42,777 bases of DNA, taken from the NCBI GenBank assembly GCA_945957405.1, contig CAMFLL010000014.1, forward strand, positions 1 through 42,777. The letters run 5' to 3'. The translations under genes were made by a program, and so were the position numbers. Shown here one piece after another: positions 23,836 to 32,418 of this stretch (its first letter is position 1; each line of letters begins with the position of its first letter). The DNA comes from an uncultured Mycolicibacterium sp. Its GTDB lineage: Bacteria; Actinomycetota; Actinomycetes; Mycobacteriales; Mycobacteriaceae. The notes beneath the pieces were generated by a model. It was not told the DNA's origin, did no database searches, and saw nothing but the letters and a program-made list of their open reading frames with translations.

Positions 23836-23857
23836 TGTGTTTCACTCGAAGTATGAC
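23829..23857 (+). promoter_or_regulatory. candidate promoter of the asparaginase operon
   Basis: TTTGTG (23829-23834) and TATGAC (23852-23857) are 17 nt apart. The -35 lies within the last operator copy, consistent with repression by blocking polymerase. The start point would be near 23864, giving a leader of about 57 nt. Confidence 0.35.
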
Positions 23858-23920
23858 CCCCTTCAGGGAAGTCTTTCCGGCACTCGCCGGCGCCCCGGCT
23901 GCCTCGCGGCGGTGGTGTCA

Positions 23921-24919
23921 ATGACCCGCATCGCGGTCATCGCCACCGGCGGAACCATCGCGTCGACGGCCACGGACGGTGGCGTGGTGGCCACTCGATC
24001 GGCGGCCACCCTCCTGGAGAGTGCGCACGTCACCGGTATCGAGGTCGAATCACATGACCTCATGACGGTGGGCTCTTATCGGATGACGCTGCAGAATCTG
24101 CGCTCCATCAGCGACGCGGTGGGTGATCTGCTGGGCCGGCGCAACGATCCGGTCGATGGCATCGTGATCACCCACGGGACCGACACCATGGAGGAGACGG
24201 CGATCCTGCTGGATCTGGTCCATGACGACCCGCGACCGGTGATCCTGACCGGCGCGCAGCGGGCCAGCGACGCACTGGACAGCGACGGCCCGAAAAATCT
24301 CGCCGATGCAGTGCTCGTGGCAAGTTCCGTGGAAGCGCGTGAGCTCGGGGTCCTGATCGTCTTCGCGGAACGCATCCTGCCGGCGCGGGCAACCCGCAAG
24401 ATGCACACATCGGCGCTGGCCGCATTCGCCTCGGCCTCCGGCGCAAACGTCGGTGAGGTCGTCGACGGAACCGTGACCGTCAACGCAATTCCCAAGCGGC
24501 CCAGACGACTCCCGAGGCCCACCGAGGCGTTCGACCGCATGCGCGTCGATCTGATCGAGATGTATCCCGGGGCCGACGACGCGTTGATCAGAGCTGCTGT
24601 CGCGGCGGGCGCGCGTGGGATCGTGCTGGCCGGCACTGGTATGGGCAACGCGAACCCTGCGGTTGTCGACGCCGCGCGGGAGCTGCTCGCCGACGGAGTG
24701 GCCGTCGTGTTGTCGACGCGCGTTCCCGAGGGACCCGTCGCCGGCGTGTACGGCACCGGTGGGGGCGCCGACCTGGTGGCGATCGGAATTCCGCCCGCAT
24801 CGGGGCTACCGGCAACGCAGTTGCGAATTCTTCTGGCGCTGTGGCTTTCTCAGCACGCGTTCGACGCCGCGCAAGTCAGATCCGTGATCGAAATCCATGC
24901 AGATAACAAGGAGGAATGA
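23921..24919 (+). CDS. asparaginase-family amidohydrolase
   Basis: A 332-residue type I/II asparaginase-fold threonine amidohydrolase. The nucleophile is T12 in IAVIATGGTIAST; the second triad is T87-D88 in VITHGTDTMEET with the Lys probably K160 in RATRKMHT. ILTGAQRASDALDSDGPKNL is the family segment that follows. It hydrolyses the side amide of asparagine, glutamine or, given the context, a half-amide of a dicarboxylic acid. ATG 23921 is chosen because the protein core begins at once (MTRIAVIATGG); earlier in-frame starts overlap the operators. No clear Shine-Dalgarno is visible. It lacks a signal peptide, so it is cytoplasmic. The next gene starts 3 bp after its stop. It may be L-asparaginase proper; the neighbours argue for a wider amide role. 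Confidence 0.9.
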   Translation: MTRIAVIATGGTIASTATDGGVVATRSAATLLESAHVTGIEVESHDLMTVGSYRMTLQNLRSISDAVGDLLGRRNDPVDGIVITHGTDTMEETAILLDLVHDDPRPVILTGAQRASDALDSDGPKNLADAVLVASSVEARELGVLIVFAERILPARATRKMHTSALAAFASASGANVGEVVDGTVTVNAIPKRPRRLPRPTEAFDRMRVDLIEMYPGADDALIRAAVAAGARGIVLAGTGMGNANPAVVDAARELLADGVAVVLSTRVPEGPVAGVYGTGGGADLVAIGIPPASGLPATQLRILLALWLSQHAFDAAQVRSVIEIHADNKEE

Positions 24920-24922
24920 CTC

Positions 24923-25801
24923 ATGGCCAAAGAGATCTTTGTCGCTTTCGGCATCGACGTCGACGCGGTCGGCGGGTGGCTGGGCTCCTACGGGGGCGAG
25001 AACTCCCCCGGTGACATCTCCCGCGGCGTCTTCGCCGGCGAGGTCGGAGTCCTCCGCCTCAACACCCTTCTCGAGCGTCACAACCTCCCCGCCACCTGGT
25101 TCTGGCCGGGGCACTCCATCGAGACATTTCCCGAACAATTCGAGACCGTCGTCGCCTCCGGCCATGAGATCGGCGTGCACGGCTACAGCCACGAGAATCC
25201 GATCGCGATGACACGCGAGCAGGAGGCCGAAATCCTGGACCACTGTATCGATCTCATCGATTCGCGGACCGGGAAGAAGCCCACCGGCTACGTGGCGCCG
25301 TGGTGGGAGTTCAGCAAGGTCACCAACGAACTCCTCGTCGAACGCGGTATCAAGTACGACCACTCGTTGATGCACCGCGATTTCGAGCCGTACTACGTCC
25401 GGGTCGGCGATTCCTGGACCCCGATCGACTACGACAAGCCGGCAGCCGAATGGATGAAACCCCTGGTCCGTGGTGAGGAGACGGACCTCGTCGAGATCCC
25501 GGCCAGCTGGTACCTCGACGACCTGCCGCCGATGATGTTCATCAAGGGCAGCCCGAACAGCCACGGTTTCGTCAATCCCCGGCACATCGAGGAGATGTGG
25601 CGAGACCAATTCGACTGGGTGTACCGCGAATCCGACTACGCGGTGTTCACGTTCACCATCCATCCGGATGTCTCCGGCCGGCCACAGGTGCTGCTCATGC
25701 TCGAACGCCTCATCGAGCACATCAATTCGCACGACGGCGTGACCTGGGCCAATTTCGACACCATCGCAGACGACTTCAAGAAGCGGAGCCCACGCGCCTG
25801 A
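24923..25801 (+). CDS. polysaccharide-deacetylase-fold metal hydrolase (HP0310/PuuE type)
   Basis: A 292-residue NodB-fold enzyme. Metal ligands and catalytic residues in view are D12/D14 (FGIDVDA), H86 and H90 ([10 protein letters not shown]) and H247 ([10 protein letters not shown]). From memory of the family, the whole sequence including [38 protein letters not shown] and [18 protein letters not shown] closely resembles Helicobacter HP0310 and the cyclic imide hydrolase/PuuE allantoinase branch rather than cell-wall deacetylases. It has no signal peptide or membrane anchor, so an intracellular small-molecule amide or imide ring is a likelier substrate than peptidoglycan. AAGGAGG lies 8 nt upstream. 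Its place between an asparaginase-type amidase and a carrier supports a ring-opening step that yields a half-amide. Confidence 0.85.
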   Translation: MAKEIFVAFGIDVDAVGGWLGSYGGENSPGDISRGVFAGEVGVLRLNTLLERHNLPATWFWPGHSIETFPEQFETVVASGHEIGVHGYSHENPIAMTREQEAEILDHCIDLIDSRTGKKPTGYVAPWWEFSKVTNELLVERGIKYDHSLMHRDFEPYYVRVGDSWTPIDYDKPAAEWMKPLVRGEETDLVEIPASWYLDDLPPMMFIKGSPNSHGFVNPRHIEEMWRDQFDWVYRESDYAVFTFTIHPDVSGRPQVLLMLERLIEHINSHDGVTWANFDTIADDFKKRSPRA

Positions 25802-25867
25802 CCCACCCACCACCGGACCGACGACCAGGCGCAGGCCAGTCGATGATTCAGCAAGAAGGTTCGTTCC

Positions 25868-27241
25868 ATGTCAGCTAACAACCATTCCGAAGGTCTCGGG
25901 CTGCGACGCGTGTCCGGTAAGGAGACGCGGCGTGCCTCGGGTATCGCCTTCATTGCCTGGACCATCGCGGTCTACGACTTCATTCTCTTCGGCACTCTGC
26001 TGCCGCGGATCACGGAGTCGTTCGGGTGGTCCACCAGTCACGCCCTGCTCGTCTCGACACTGGTCAGCGTCGGCACCGCCATCGTCGTGCTTCTGGTCGG
26101 CCCGATGGTCGACCGGCTGGGCCGCCGCCGCGGCATGATCATCTCGGTCGGCGGCACTGCGGCGTCCTCGGCGGCCACCGCGGCCACTGTCGGCGCCGCA
26201 TCGTTGATCGGTGTCCGTTCGATCAGTGGTCTCGGGCTGGCCGAGCAGTCGGTCAACGCCACCTATCTCAACGAGCTCTATGAGCTCACCGAGGACCAGA
26301 CCATCAAGAAACGTCGCGGCTTCGTGTACTCGATGGTCCAGACCGGTTGGCCCACCGGCGCATTGCTTGCGGCAGGCTTCGTCGCGGTCGTCACCTCGAT
26401 CTTCGGCGAAGGCGCCTGGCGTATCGCCTTCCTGCTGGCGACCATTCCCGCCGTGCTCGTCGCGCTGCTGTGCCGCACCCTGAAGGAGAGCCCGCAATTC
26501 GAGGCCCAGCAGACGGTCCGGAGTCTGCGTCGCGACGGTAAGCACGAGGAGGCGACAGCACTCGCGGCCGCCACCGCCACCGTCGAGCAGACCTCGGCGC
26601 CGTACAAGCGGATCTTCGCCGGCAAACACCTGCGCAACACCGTGGTGCTCTCGCTGGCGTGGTTGCTCAACTGGTTTGGTATCCAGACATTTTCGGTCCT
26701 CGGTACAACGGTCCTCGAGCAGGGTAAGGGTATCGACGCGTCGAGCACCCTGATCTTGGTCGTGCTGTCGAACGTGGTGGGTATTGCGGGCTACCTGGCC
26801 CACGGCTGGGCGGGCGACCGATTCGGCAGGCGGAACACCATTGCCGTCGGTTGGCTGCTGGCCGGGGTGTTCTTCGGGGCCATGCTGCTGGGTCCGTCGA
26901 ATGCGATCTATGTTCTGGTCACGTACATGATGGGCTTGTTCTTCCTGCTCGGACCGTATGCGGCGATCATGTTCTTCCAGGCCGAGTGTTTCGACACCGA
27001 TTGCCGTGCAACGGGTAGTGCGTTCATCGGAGCGATGTCCCAGCCCGGCGCGATCATCGCGGGCTTCATCCTCACCGGCCTGACCGCCGCGTCCGTCAGC
27101 TACTCCACCGCGGCGTTCTGGGTCGGAGCGATCGGCACCGTGGTCTCGGGCATGGTTGTCATGGGCGCGCACAAGGTGGCACCGCCGACCGCGTCGGAAG
27201 CCCGGCGCCAGGCTGAGACCATCACGGACGTGCAGACATGA
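25868..27241 (+). CDS. MFS transporter
   Basis: A 457-residue 12-helix carrier of the metabolite:H+/sugar-porter-like branch. Conserved loops are [20 protein letters not shown] between helices 2 and 3, and [18 protein letters not shown] in the second half; [20 protein letters not shown] and [20 protein letters not shown] also match the family. It is preceded by 66 bp after the deacetylase-fold gene and overlaps the first SDR gene by ATGA, so it is in the same operon. It probably imports the operon's substrate. A central cytoplasmic loop (about 200-245) is rich in charge. Confidence 0.9.
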   Translation: MSANNHSEGLGLRRVSGKETRRASGIAFIAWTIAVYDFILFGTLLPRITESFGWSTSHALLVSTLVSVGTAIVVLLVGPMVDRLGRRRGMIISVGGTAASSAATAATVGAASLIGVRSISGLGLAEQSVNATYLNELYELTEDQTIKKRRGFVYSMVQTGWPTGALLAAGFVAVVTSIFGEGAWRIAFLLATIPAVLVALLCRTLKESPQFEAQQTVRSLRRDGKHEEATALAAATATVEQTSAPYKRIFAGKHLRNTVVLSLAWLLNWFGIQTFSVLGTTVLEQGKGIDASSTLILVVLSNVVGIAGYLAHGWAGDRFGRRNTIAVGWLLAGVFFGAMLLGPSNAIYVLVTYMMGLFFLLGPYAAIMFFQAECFDTDCRATGSAFIGAMSQPGAIIAGFILTGLTAASVSYSTAAFWVGAIGTVVSGMVVMGAHKVAPPTASEARRQAETITDVQT

Positions 27242-28002
27242 GCGATCAGGCCGTCGCAATGATCACTGGCGCTGCGTCCGGGATCGGTGCCGCCACCGCG
27301 GTGTGCCTGGCCGAGCGTGGTATCCGCGTCGGAATCGGCACGTACCCGGGTGATCCCCATGATCCGGAAACCACCCTGCGGGATGTCCATGATGCCGGCG
27401 GCGAAGGCCGGATCGTCGAGGTCGACGTGCGATCCACGGAATCGGTCGACGCGTTCGCCGAGGACCTGATGGCCGCCTGGCGGCGCATCGACATCGCAGT
27501 TGCGAACGCGGGCATACTGCGTGGATCGGCCTTCGGCGACATCACCGACGAACAGTGGCACGACCTGCTGGATGTCGATCTGCACGGCGTGATGCGTACC
27601 GCCCGAGCGGGATTGCGCCACATGGCAAAAGGCGGGTCGGTGACAGCCATCTCGTCGATCGCCGGCGGTGTGTACGGCTGGCAACACCATGCGCACTACG
27701 CCACCGCCAAAGCCGGCGTGCTCGGCCTCGTCCGCAGTCTGGCAGTGGAGTACGGACCCCGTGGAATCAGGGCCAACGCAATCATTCCCGGCCTGATCCG
27801 GACCCCGCAGTCCACCGACGCGGTCAATTCACTCGGGTCGGACGGACTGGACCGCGCGGGTGGTTACATCCCGTGGGGCCGTGTCGGAGAGCCACGTGAG
27901 GTGGCGGAGGTCATCGCGTTCCTGTCCAGCCCCCAGGCGTCTTATGTCAGCGGTCAGGCGATCGTGGTGGACGGGGCGCTCACCACGGCGATGCGGGACT
28001 GA
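27238..28002 (+). CDS. SDR family oxidoreductase
   Basis: A 254-residue classical short-chain dehydrogenase. The cofactor motif is [12 protein letters not shown], the NAG motif is VANAGILRG, and the catalytic Ser-Tyr-Lys are in SSIAGG and [25 protein letters not shown] closes the core. The acidic residue after the second strand is not clear enough to call NAD versus NADP. It is translationally coupled to the MFS gene and 2 bp from the second SDR. It probably oxidises or reduces an alcohol/ketone made after amide hydrolysis. Confidence 0.93.
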   Translation: MSDQAVAMITGAASGIGAATAVCLAERGIRVGIGTYPGDPHDPETTLRDVHDAGGEGRIVEVDVRSTESVDAFAEDLMAAWRRIDIAVANAGILRGSAFGDITDEQWHDLLDVDLHGVMRTARAGLRHMAKGGSVTAISSIAGGVYGWQHHAHYATAKAGVLGLVRSLAVEYGPRGIRANAIIPGLIRTPQSTDAVNSLGSDGLDRAGGYIPWGRVGEPREVAEVIAFLSSPQASYVSGQAIVVDGALTTAMRD

Positions 28003-28004
28003 CC

Positions 28005-28742
28005 ATGGCGAGAATTCTCGACGGTAAGAAGGCGCTCGTCACCGGCGGCGCGTCCGGGATCGGGCGGGCGATCGCGACCGCCTTTGTCGACGGCGGAGCG
28101 GTGGTCACCATCGCCGACCGCAATCCGGATATTGCGTTACTCGCCACCGAGATCGGTGCGAAACGCGGTGAGATCCTGGAAGCCACTTCGGAAACCGACG
28201 TCGACGCGCTCGTCTCGAGTATCGTCGCCGCCGACGGCGGTCTGGACATCCTGGTCTGTTCGCATGGGATCCTGACGCAGTCTGCGAGCGTGGACATGTC
28301 AACGCGACAATGGCAGGAGACGATCGACGTCGATCTGACGGCGGTGTTTCTCCTCAATCGCGCAGCCCTGCGGCCCATGCTCGAACAACGCAGTGGCCGC
28401 ATCATCAACATCGCATCGCAGTTGGCCATCAAAGGCGGTGTGTCACTGGCGCATTACGCGGCGGCCAAGGCCGGCGTCATCGCGATGACGAAGTCGATCG
28501 CACTGGAGACGTCCCAGCACGGAGTGCTGGTGAATGTGATCGCGCCGGGTCCCATCGACACTCCGATGGTCGCGGGCATCGATGAACAGTGGAAGCTCTC
28601 CAAGCGCGCCGAGCTTCCGTTGGGCCGGTTCGGCACCCCCGAGGAGATCGCGCCGACAGCGGTGCTGCTGGCCTCCGACCCGGGTGGCAACCTGTATGTG
28701 GGTCAGGTCCTTGGCCCCAATTCCGGTGACGTGATGCCCTGA
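28005..28742 (+). CDS. SDR family oxidoreductase
   Basis: A 245-residue classical SDR. VTGGASGIGRAIA is the cofactor loop; VTIADRN supplies an Asp after strand 2, favouring NAD(H). The usual NAG reads CSHGI; Ser-Tyr-Lys are in ASQLAIKGG and HYAAAKAG. VNVIAPGPIDTPM follows. It is only modestly similar to the preceding SDR and so is not a recent duplicate. Its TGA overlaps the ATG of the small protein gene (TGATG). Two different dehydrogenases in one operon suggest two successive oxidation steps or two stereoisomers. Confidence 0.93.
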   Translation: MARILDGKKALVTGGASGIGRAIATAFVDGGAVVTIADRNPDIALLATEIGAKRGEILEATSETDVDALVSSIVAADGGLDILVCSHGILTQSASVDMSTRQWQETIDVDLTAVFLLNRAALRPMLEQRSGRIINIASQLAIKGGVSLAHYAAAKAGVIAMTKSIALETSQHGVLVNVIAPGPIDTPMVAGIDEQWKLSKRAELPLGRFGTPEEIAPTAVLLASDPGGNLYVGQVLGPNSGDVMP

Positions 28743-29026
28743 TGTGTGGCGGATGCGCCGGCGCACCGCCGGATTGGGCCGCCGAATCGGTCAGTGGGCC
28801 ACGGCAGCGGACCGCAGTCGCCCGCCGACTGTCGGCGTTGATGAAACGCGACCAGATACATCCGATCACCGCGGGGTGGGTGGTCAGGGGCCCTACCGGG
28901 CTGTCGCTGGTGTGTCGGACCTACGACGAACTGGTGGACGTGGTGAGCGCCCGAAGCGGTGCCGACCGTGCGTGGGTGAGCGCTGCGGGCCTGGATCAGG
29001 CCGGCGGCCGGTGCAGTCCCAGATGA
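28742..29026 (+). CDS. small CGGC-motif protein of unknown function
   Basis: A 94-residue protein that begins MCGGCAGAPPDWAAESVSGP, with a Cys-Gly-Gly-Cys pair at positions 2 and 5. It continues RRLSALMKRDQIHPITAGWV and VRGPTGLSLVCRTYDELVDV, and another Cys lies near the end. Codon third positions are strongly GC and the start is coupled to the SDR stop, so I take it as real. Its last 31 bp overlap the convergent LLM gene. The N-terminal CxxC could bind metal or act in thiol exchange. I recall similar short CGGC proteins in actinobacteria but no known function. Confidence 0.6.
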   Translation: MCGGCAGAPPDWAAESVSGPRQRTAVARRLSALMKRDQIHPITAGWVVRGPTGLSLVCRTYDELVDVVSARSGADRAWVSAAGLDQAGGRCSPR

Positions 29027-30312
29027 TCACGCAGGGTGTGACCGTGGTACTCGGTGCGAAACCGGCCCTGCCGCTGAAGGATCGGCACGACGTGGTCGAC
29101 GAACAGGTCCAGCTCATGGGGCAGAGTTGAACCCATGATGGTGAAACCGTCGACGGCGCCCGCGTCCTGCCAGTCGATCACATAGGCGGCGAGTTGCTCG
29201 GGTGTGCCGATGAAGTGCATCTGCCCGGCACCGCCACTGACCTGTGACGCGACATCGCGTAACGATGCGTCAGGGCGCGCCCGTGCCGCGGCAAGGAGCC
29301 CGTCGGCGCGCGTGGACAACGACATATCGTCGGCCCAGAGGTGGGCAGGTAGTGGCGCGTCGGGATCGTAGGCATCAGGGTCCAATCCGGCGGTGTAAAG
29401 CGCATTCTGCCAACGGAATTCCTGACTGGACAGTTCCTCGAGTCGCTCCGCGCGGCGGCGGGCGTCGGCTTCGGTGCTGCCCAACGTCACCATCAGAGCC
29501 GGCAGCACCAGCACTTGTCCGGGGTCGCGTCCCAACGCGGCCGCCCGGGATCGCAAGGCGGACCGGAACGTGACCGCCGCATCGAGCGACGGTGGCCCGG
29601 TGAATGCCATATCGGCACGCTGCGCGGCGAGTTCGAGGCCGGCGGGGGACTGACCCGCCAGCACCGTGACGGGGCGCCCCTGGGGAGAACGCGGAAAAGG
29701 TAACACGCCCTCGGTGTTGAAGTACTGGCCGTGAAAGTGCGGTGCGTGCAGTCTGGCGCGATCGGCCCAGATACCGTTGTCGCGGTCACCGACAACGGCG
29801 CCGTCTTCCCAGCTGTCCCAGAGGCGTGTGGTCAGATCGACGAATTCGTCGGCGCGGCGGTATCGGTCGGCGACGTCAGGGTGGCTTTGTTCGCCAAGGT
29901 TCGCCGCCGCCAGCGGGGTGACCGTCGTGACGACGTTCCAGCCGGCGCGGCCTGCGCTGAGATGGTCCAGTGTGGCGAATCGGCGGGCCAGCTCATAGGG
30001 GTGGTTGTACGTGGTGGATCCGGTCCCGATCAGCCCGATGTGTTCGGTCGTCGCGGCGAGGGCGGAAAGGATCGAGATGGGGTCGAACTGCGTTTGAGGG
30101 AGGTGGGTGGCGCGATATTCGGCGATGGCGATGTTGTCAGCCAGGAATATCGAGTCCATCAAGCCGCGCTCGGCGGTGCTCGCGATATCGGTGTAGTACC
30201 GCAAGCCGAGGACGTCGCGGACATCGTCTTGGACCACCCGCCAAGCGGATTCGTGGTAGCCGTTGGGCCAGATGAACGCGTTGAAGTGCAATGACGACTC
30301 GTCCGGTGGCAT
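28996..30312 (-). CDS. LLM-class FMN-dependent monooxygenase (NtaA/SnaA/DszA family)
   Basis: A 438-residue luciferase-like monooxygenase of the nitrilotriacetate/pristinamycin/dibenzothiophene-sulfone group, which needs FMNH2 from a separate reductase. LHFNAFIWPNGYHESAWRVV, ERGLMDSIFLADNIAIAEYR, YNHPYELARRFATLDHLSAG and RAGWNVVTTVTPLAAANLGE are diagnostic; PVTVLAGQSPAGLELAAQRA and HFIGTPEQLAAYVIDWQDAG follow. It is much longer than, and unlike, the LLM protein at 5290-6312. No flavin reductase gene adjoins unless the QorB-like gene upstream serves. It oxidises a C-N or C-S bond in an unknown compound. The 3' end overlaps the small CGGC gene by 31 bp. Confidence 0.9.
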   Translation of the reverse strand: MPPDESSLHFNAFIWPNGYHESAWRVVQDDVRDVLGLRYYTDIASTAERGLMDSIFLADNIAIAEYRATHLPQTQFDPISILSALAATTEHIGLIGTGSTTYNHPYELARRFATLDHLSAGRAGWNVVTTVTPLAAANLGEQSHPDVADRYRRADEFVDLTTRLWDSWEDGAVVGDRDNGIWADRARLHAPHFHGQYFNTEGVLPFPRSPQGRPVTVLAGQSPAGLELAAQRADMAFTGPPSLDAAVTFRSALRSRAAALGRDPGQVLVLPALMVTLGSTEADARRRAERLEELSSQEFRWQNALYTAGLDPDAYDPDAPLPAHLWADDMSLSTRADGLLAAARARPDASLRDVASQVSGGAGQMHFIGTPEQLAAYVIDWQDAGAVDGFTIMGSTLPHELDLFVDHVVPILQRQGRFRTEYHGHTLRDHLGLHRPPA

Positions 30313-30375
30313 CCTCTGAGGTTACCTCTGACGGTGGTGCGGTCAATATTGCTGCGGGACAACGCCAGCCGAGGG

Positions 30376-31248
30376 TCATGCTCCGCGGCTGGCGTCCAGA
30401 AACTGCTCGATGCTCGTCGGGGTTCGCCCGATGAGCTTCTCGGTGTCGCCGAGGGGGACTTCCATCAGCCCGCCGCGAATGGCGGCCCCGAATCCAGTCA
30501 TCAGCCCGGCCAGCTCGGCCGGCAGCCCGGCCGCCGAAAGCCCCTGTTCAAAATCGTCGTCGCGCACGCGGACGACGTCGACGGACCTGCCATGGTGGTC
30601 GGCCAGTGCCGAGGCCACCGCGGTGTCATCCACCAGTCGCGGGCCGGTGATCTCGTAGACCGTGTCGCCGTGGCCGTCACCCACAAGTGCGGCGGCCGCC
30701 GACGCCGCGCAGTCCGCACGGGAGACGGGTGCATGGCGGCCGGATCCATTGTTGGAAATCAGCCGGCCGGTGGCGGCTGCCTGCGCCCAGCCGCCGGAGA
30801 TGACCTCGAGATACAGGGAGTTGCGCAAGATGGTCCACGCAGGTCCCGCGGCGCGGAGCGCCTCTTCCGTGGCCGCGTGATCGTCGGTCAGCGGGCGCAA
30901 CTTCTCGGGGAATTCCCGGTCGGCGTTCGCGGTCGAGGTGTAGGCGATTCGTCGCACACCGGCGGCTGCCGCCGCTTCGATCGCGGCTCGGTGCTGCGCC
31001 TGCCGACGGCCGACCGAGTCGGTGGAGATCAACAGCAGAACATCGACGCCGCGGAAGTCGTCGGTGAGGGTTTCGGGTCGGTTGAAGTCCGCCGGTCTGG
31101 CCGTCGCGCCGCCCCCGGTGAACTCCGTGAGCGAGCCCGGCGAGCGACTGAAGAGCACCACATCCTGCGCAGGGTGGGCCGCCAGGACAGTCTGCGCGAC
31201 AAGCCGGCCGAGCGCGCCGGAAGCACCGGTGATTCCTATGACCGTCAT
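30376..31248 (-). CDS. NmrA/QorB-type NAD(P)H-binding reductase
   Basis: A 290-residue atypical SDR of the NAD(P)H:quinone oxidoreductase type 2 (QorB)/NmrA-like group. The N-terminus MTVIGITGASGALGRLVAQT carries GxxGxxG; ALRAAGPAWTILRNSLYLEV and then YEITGPRLVDDTAVASALAD are typical. The active-site Tyr-Lys pair of classical SDRs is absent. AGGAG lies 8 nt upstream of the ATG. It is divergent from an HxlR regulator, a classical pairing in which the regulator senses quinone or aldehyde stress and induces the reductase. It lies 63 bp upstream of the LLM monooxygenase on the same strand and may supply or detoxify for it. Confidence 0.88.
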   Translation of the reverse strand: MTVIGITGASGALGRLVAQTVLAAHPAQDVVLFSRSPGSLTEFTGGGATARPADFNRPETLTDDFRGVDVLLLISTDSVGRRQAQHRAAIEAAAAAGVRRIAYTSTANADREFPEKLRPLTDDHAATEEALRAAGPAWTILRNSLYLEVISGGWAQAAATGRLISNNGSGRHAPVSRADCAASAAAALVGDGHGDTVYEITGPRLVDDTAVASALADHHGRSVDVVRVRDDDFEQGLSAAGLPAELAGLMTGFGAAIRGGLMEVPLGDTEKLIGRTPTSIEQFLDASRGA

Positions 31249-31269
31249 CTAAGCGCTCCTGCTCGAGTT

Positions 31270-31290
31270 GGTTACCATTTGATACTGACC
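31270..31290. promoter_or_regulatory. imperfect 21-bp palindrome, candidate HxlR operator
   Basis: In the 67-bp gap between the QorB-like and HxlR genes, GGT-N-A-NN-AT-N3-AT-NN-T-N-ACC is symmetrical at 6 of 10 position pairs. HxlR proteins bind such dyads with ACC/GGT ends between the divergent genes they control. It lies 22 bp from the QorB start and 26 bp from the hxlR-type start. Confidence 0.45.
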
Positions 31291-31315
31291 ACATCGTGCG
31301 GAACCGGGAGCGGTC

Positions 31316-31780
31316 ATGCAAGAAGGCACATTGACGTCCGTCAGTCACACCGGGGTAACCACGCAGGTGCCGCCACTGAGCGAGTGGCTGGCAGTGATGC
31401 CGGCCACAGTGCTCGGCGCCTGCCCCGTACGTGATGTGCTGGACCGGATCGGCGACAAATGGTCGGTACTGGTCATCACACTGCTCGGCGAGGGGCCGAT
31501 GCGCTTCATGGCGCTCAAGCGATCCATCGGCCTTGTCTCGCAACGAATGTTGACAAGGACGTTGCGCGGCCTCGAACGCGACGGTCTGATCACCCGCACG
31601 GTTGAACCGGTCGTCCCGCCACGCGTGGAGTACGCACTGACAGATCTGGGACGTGGTCTGCACGGCATCGTCGATCACCTGGCCGAATGGGCCTTCGAGC
31701 ACAGCGGCGACGTAGCGGGCGCGCGCGAGGCGTACGACCGTCGGGTGGCGGACGATGGAGAGTCCGACTGCGAAAGCTAG
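31316..31780 (+). CDS. HxlR family transcriptional regulator
   Basis: A 154-residue MarR-like winged-helix regulator. The signature [20 protein letters not shown] carries the N-terminal Cys that senses electrophiles or quinones in many HxlR proteins. The HTH follows ([20 protein letters not shown], then [20 protein letters not shown], with [14 protein letters not shown] as wing). An extra 35 residues precede the core; a later start is possible but ATG 31316 has GGGAGCGG upstream. It is divergent from the QorB-like reductase. It probably represses the reductase until its Cys is modified. Confidence 0.92.
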   Translation: MQEGTLTSVSHTGVTTQVPPLSEWLAVMPATVLGACPVRDVLDRIGDKWSVLVITLLGEGPMRFMALKRSIGLVSQRMLTRTLRGLERDGLITRTVEPVVPPRVEYALTDLGRGLHGIVDHLAEWAFEHSGDVAGAREAYDRRVADDGESDCES

Positions 31781-31790
31781 GCGCGGCCGG

Positions 31791-32318
31791 TCATCGTGGT
31801 CCGCCGGGCGCGTCGTACGCGACCACCACCACTGTCGCGGCGTCGTCACCGATCTGGCGGAATTTGTGTGACACCGCGGCATCGAAGTAGGCGCAGTCGC
31901 CGGTCCCCAACTCGACGATCCGCCCATCGTGGTTGAGCTCGACGGTGCCCGAGTGGACGAAGGCAAATTCCTGACCGGGGTGCGCGGGGTGTGGATGCGA
32001 GGCGAACTGCCGACCGGGTCGTACGACGAACGGTGACATGGCCTTACCCAGCATGCCCGCGGCTATCGGGACATGACGATCGCCGGCGCGCTCGACCGCC
32101 CTTTCCACCGTGAGGGAGCCGGCTTCGGGGTCATCGGAGAACAACTGTGCGACATCGACGTTCAGCGTCCGCGCAATCTTCATCGCCGCGGCAATGGACG
32201 GCACGCTGTGTCCCCGTTCCACCTTCGACAGGTAGCTCTTGGTCAATCCGGTGCCGGCGGCCAACTCTTCGAGGGTCATACCCCGTTGCTGACGTACCGC
32301 GCGTAGCAAGCCGCTCAC
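31791..32318 (-). CDS. XRE-type HTH regulator with cupin sensor domain
   Basis: A 175-residue regulator. Residues about 1-60 form the HTH (RQQRGMTLEELAAGTGLTKS, then YLSKVERGHSVPSIAAAMKI). Residues about 95-170 form a cupin (SHPHPAHPGQEFAFVHSGTV, ELNHDGRIVELGTGDCAYFD, AAVSHKFRQIG), which binds a small ligand. GTG 32318 is taken as start: it has no ribosome site, but a TATTCT -10 hexamer ends 7 nt before it, as in mycobacterial leaderless genes. It is divergent from the class II aldolase gene, and a 29-bp palindrome lies between them. It probably represses both until ligand binds. Confidence 0.9.
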   Translation of the reverse strand: MSGLLRAVRQQRGMTLEELAAGTGLTKSYLSKVERGHSVPSIAAAMKIARTLNVDVAQLFSDDPEAGSLTVERAVERAGDRHVPIAAGMLGKAMSPFVVRPGRQFASHPHPAHPGQEFAFVHSGTVELNHDGRIVELGTGDCAYFDAAVSHKFRQIGDDAATVVVVAYDAPGGPR

Positions 32319-32325
32319 GAGAGTC

Positions 32326-32331
32326 AGAATA
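32326..32331 (-). promoter_or_regulatory. -10 box of a leaderless promoter for the XRE-cupin gene
   Basis: TATTCT on the minus strand (32331-32326) fits TANNNT. Seven bases separate it from GTG 32318, so the transcript would start at or beside the initiation codon. The upstream sequence where a -35 would lie is inside the palindrome at 32339-32367, consistent with autorepression. Confidence 0.5.
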
Positions 32332-32338
32332 CAACATT

Positions 32339-32367
32339 GACGATAGGACACATTGTGTCATATCGTC
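32339..32367. promoter_or_regulatory. 29-bp palindromic operator overlapping the aldolase promoter
   Basis: Arms GACGATA-G-GACACA and TGTGTC-A-TATCGTC flank a central T; 13 of 14 pairs match. On the plus strand TTGACG (32337-32342) and TATCGT (32361-32366), 18 nt apart, form a promoter that almost exactly fills the palindrome. Binding would thus block it and also the leaderless promoter of the regulator. The most likely binder is the adjacent XRE-cupin protein. Confidence 0.7.
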
Positions 32368-32418
32368 GGATTCAGTGTCATCCGGTTCGCCGGACGCCTC
32401 AACAGGAAGGAGCGGCAG

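Noticed and set aside
25871..27259. 462-residue open frame antisense to the MFS carrier
   Set aside because: Composition is dominated by Arg, Gly, Asp and Gln; there is no ribosome site, and it lies wholly opposite a clear transporter.
27238..28742. The two adjacent SDR genes considered as a tandem duplication
   Set aside because: They share only family motifs; sequence between motifs differs throughout.
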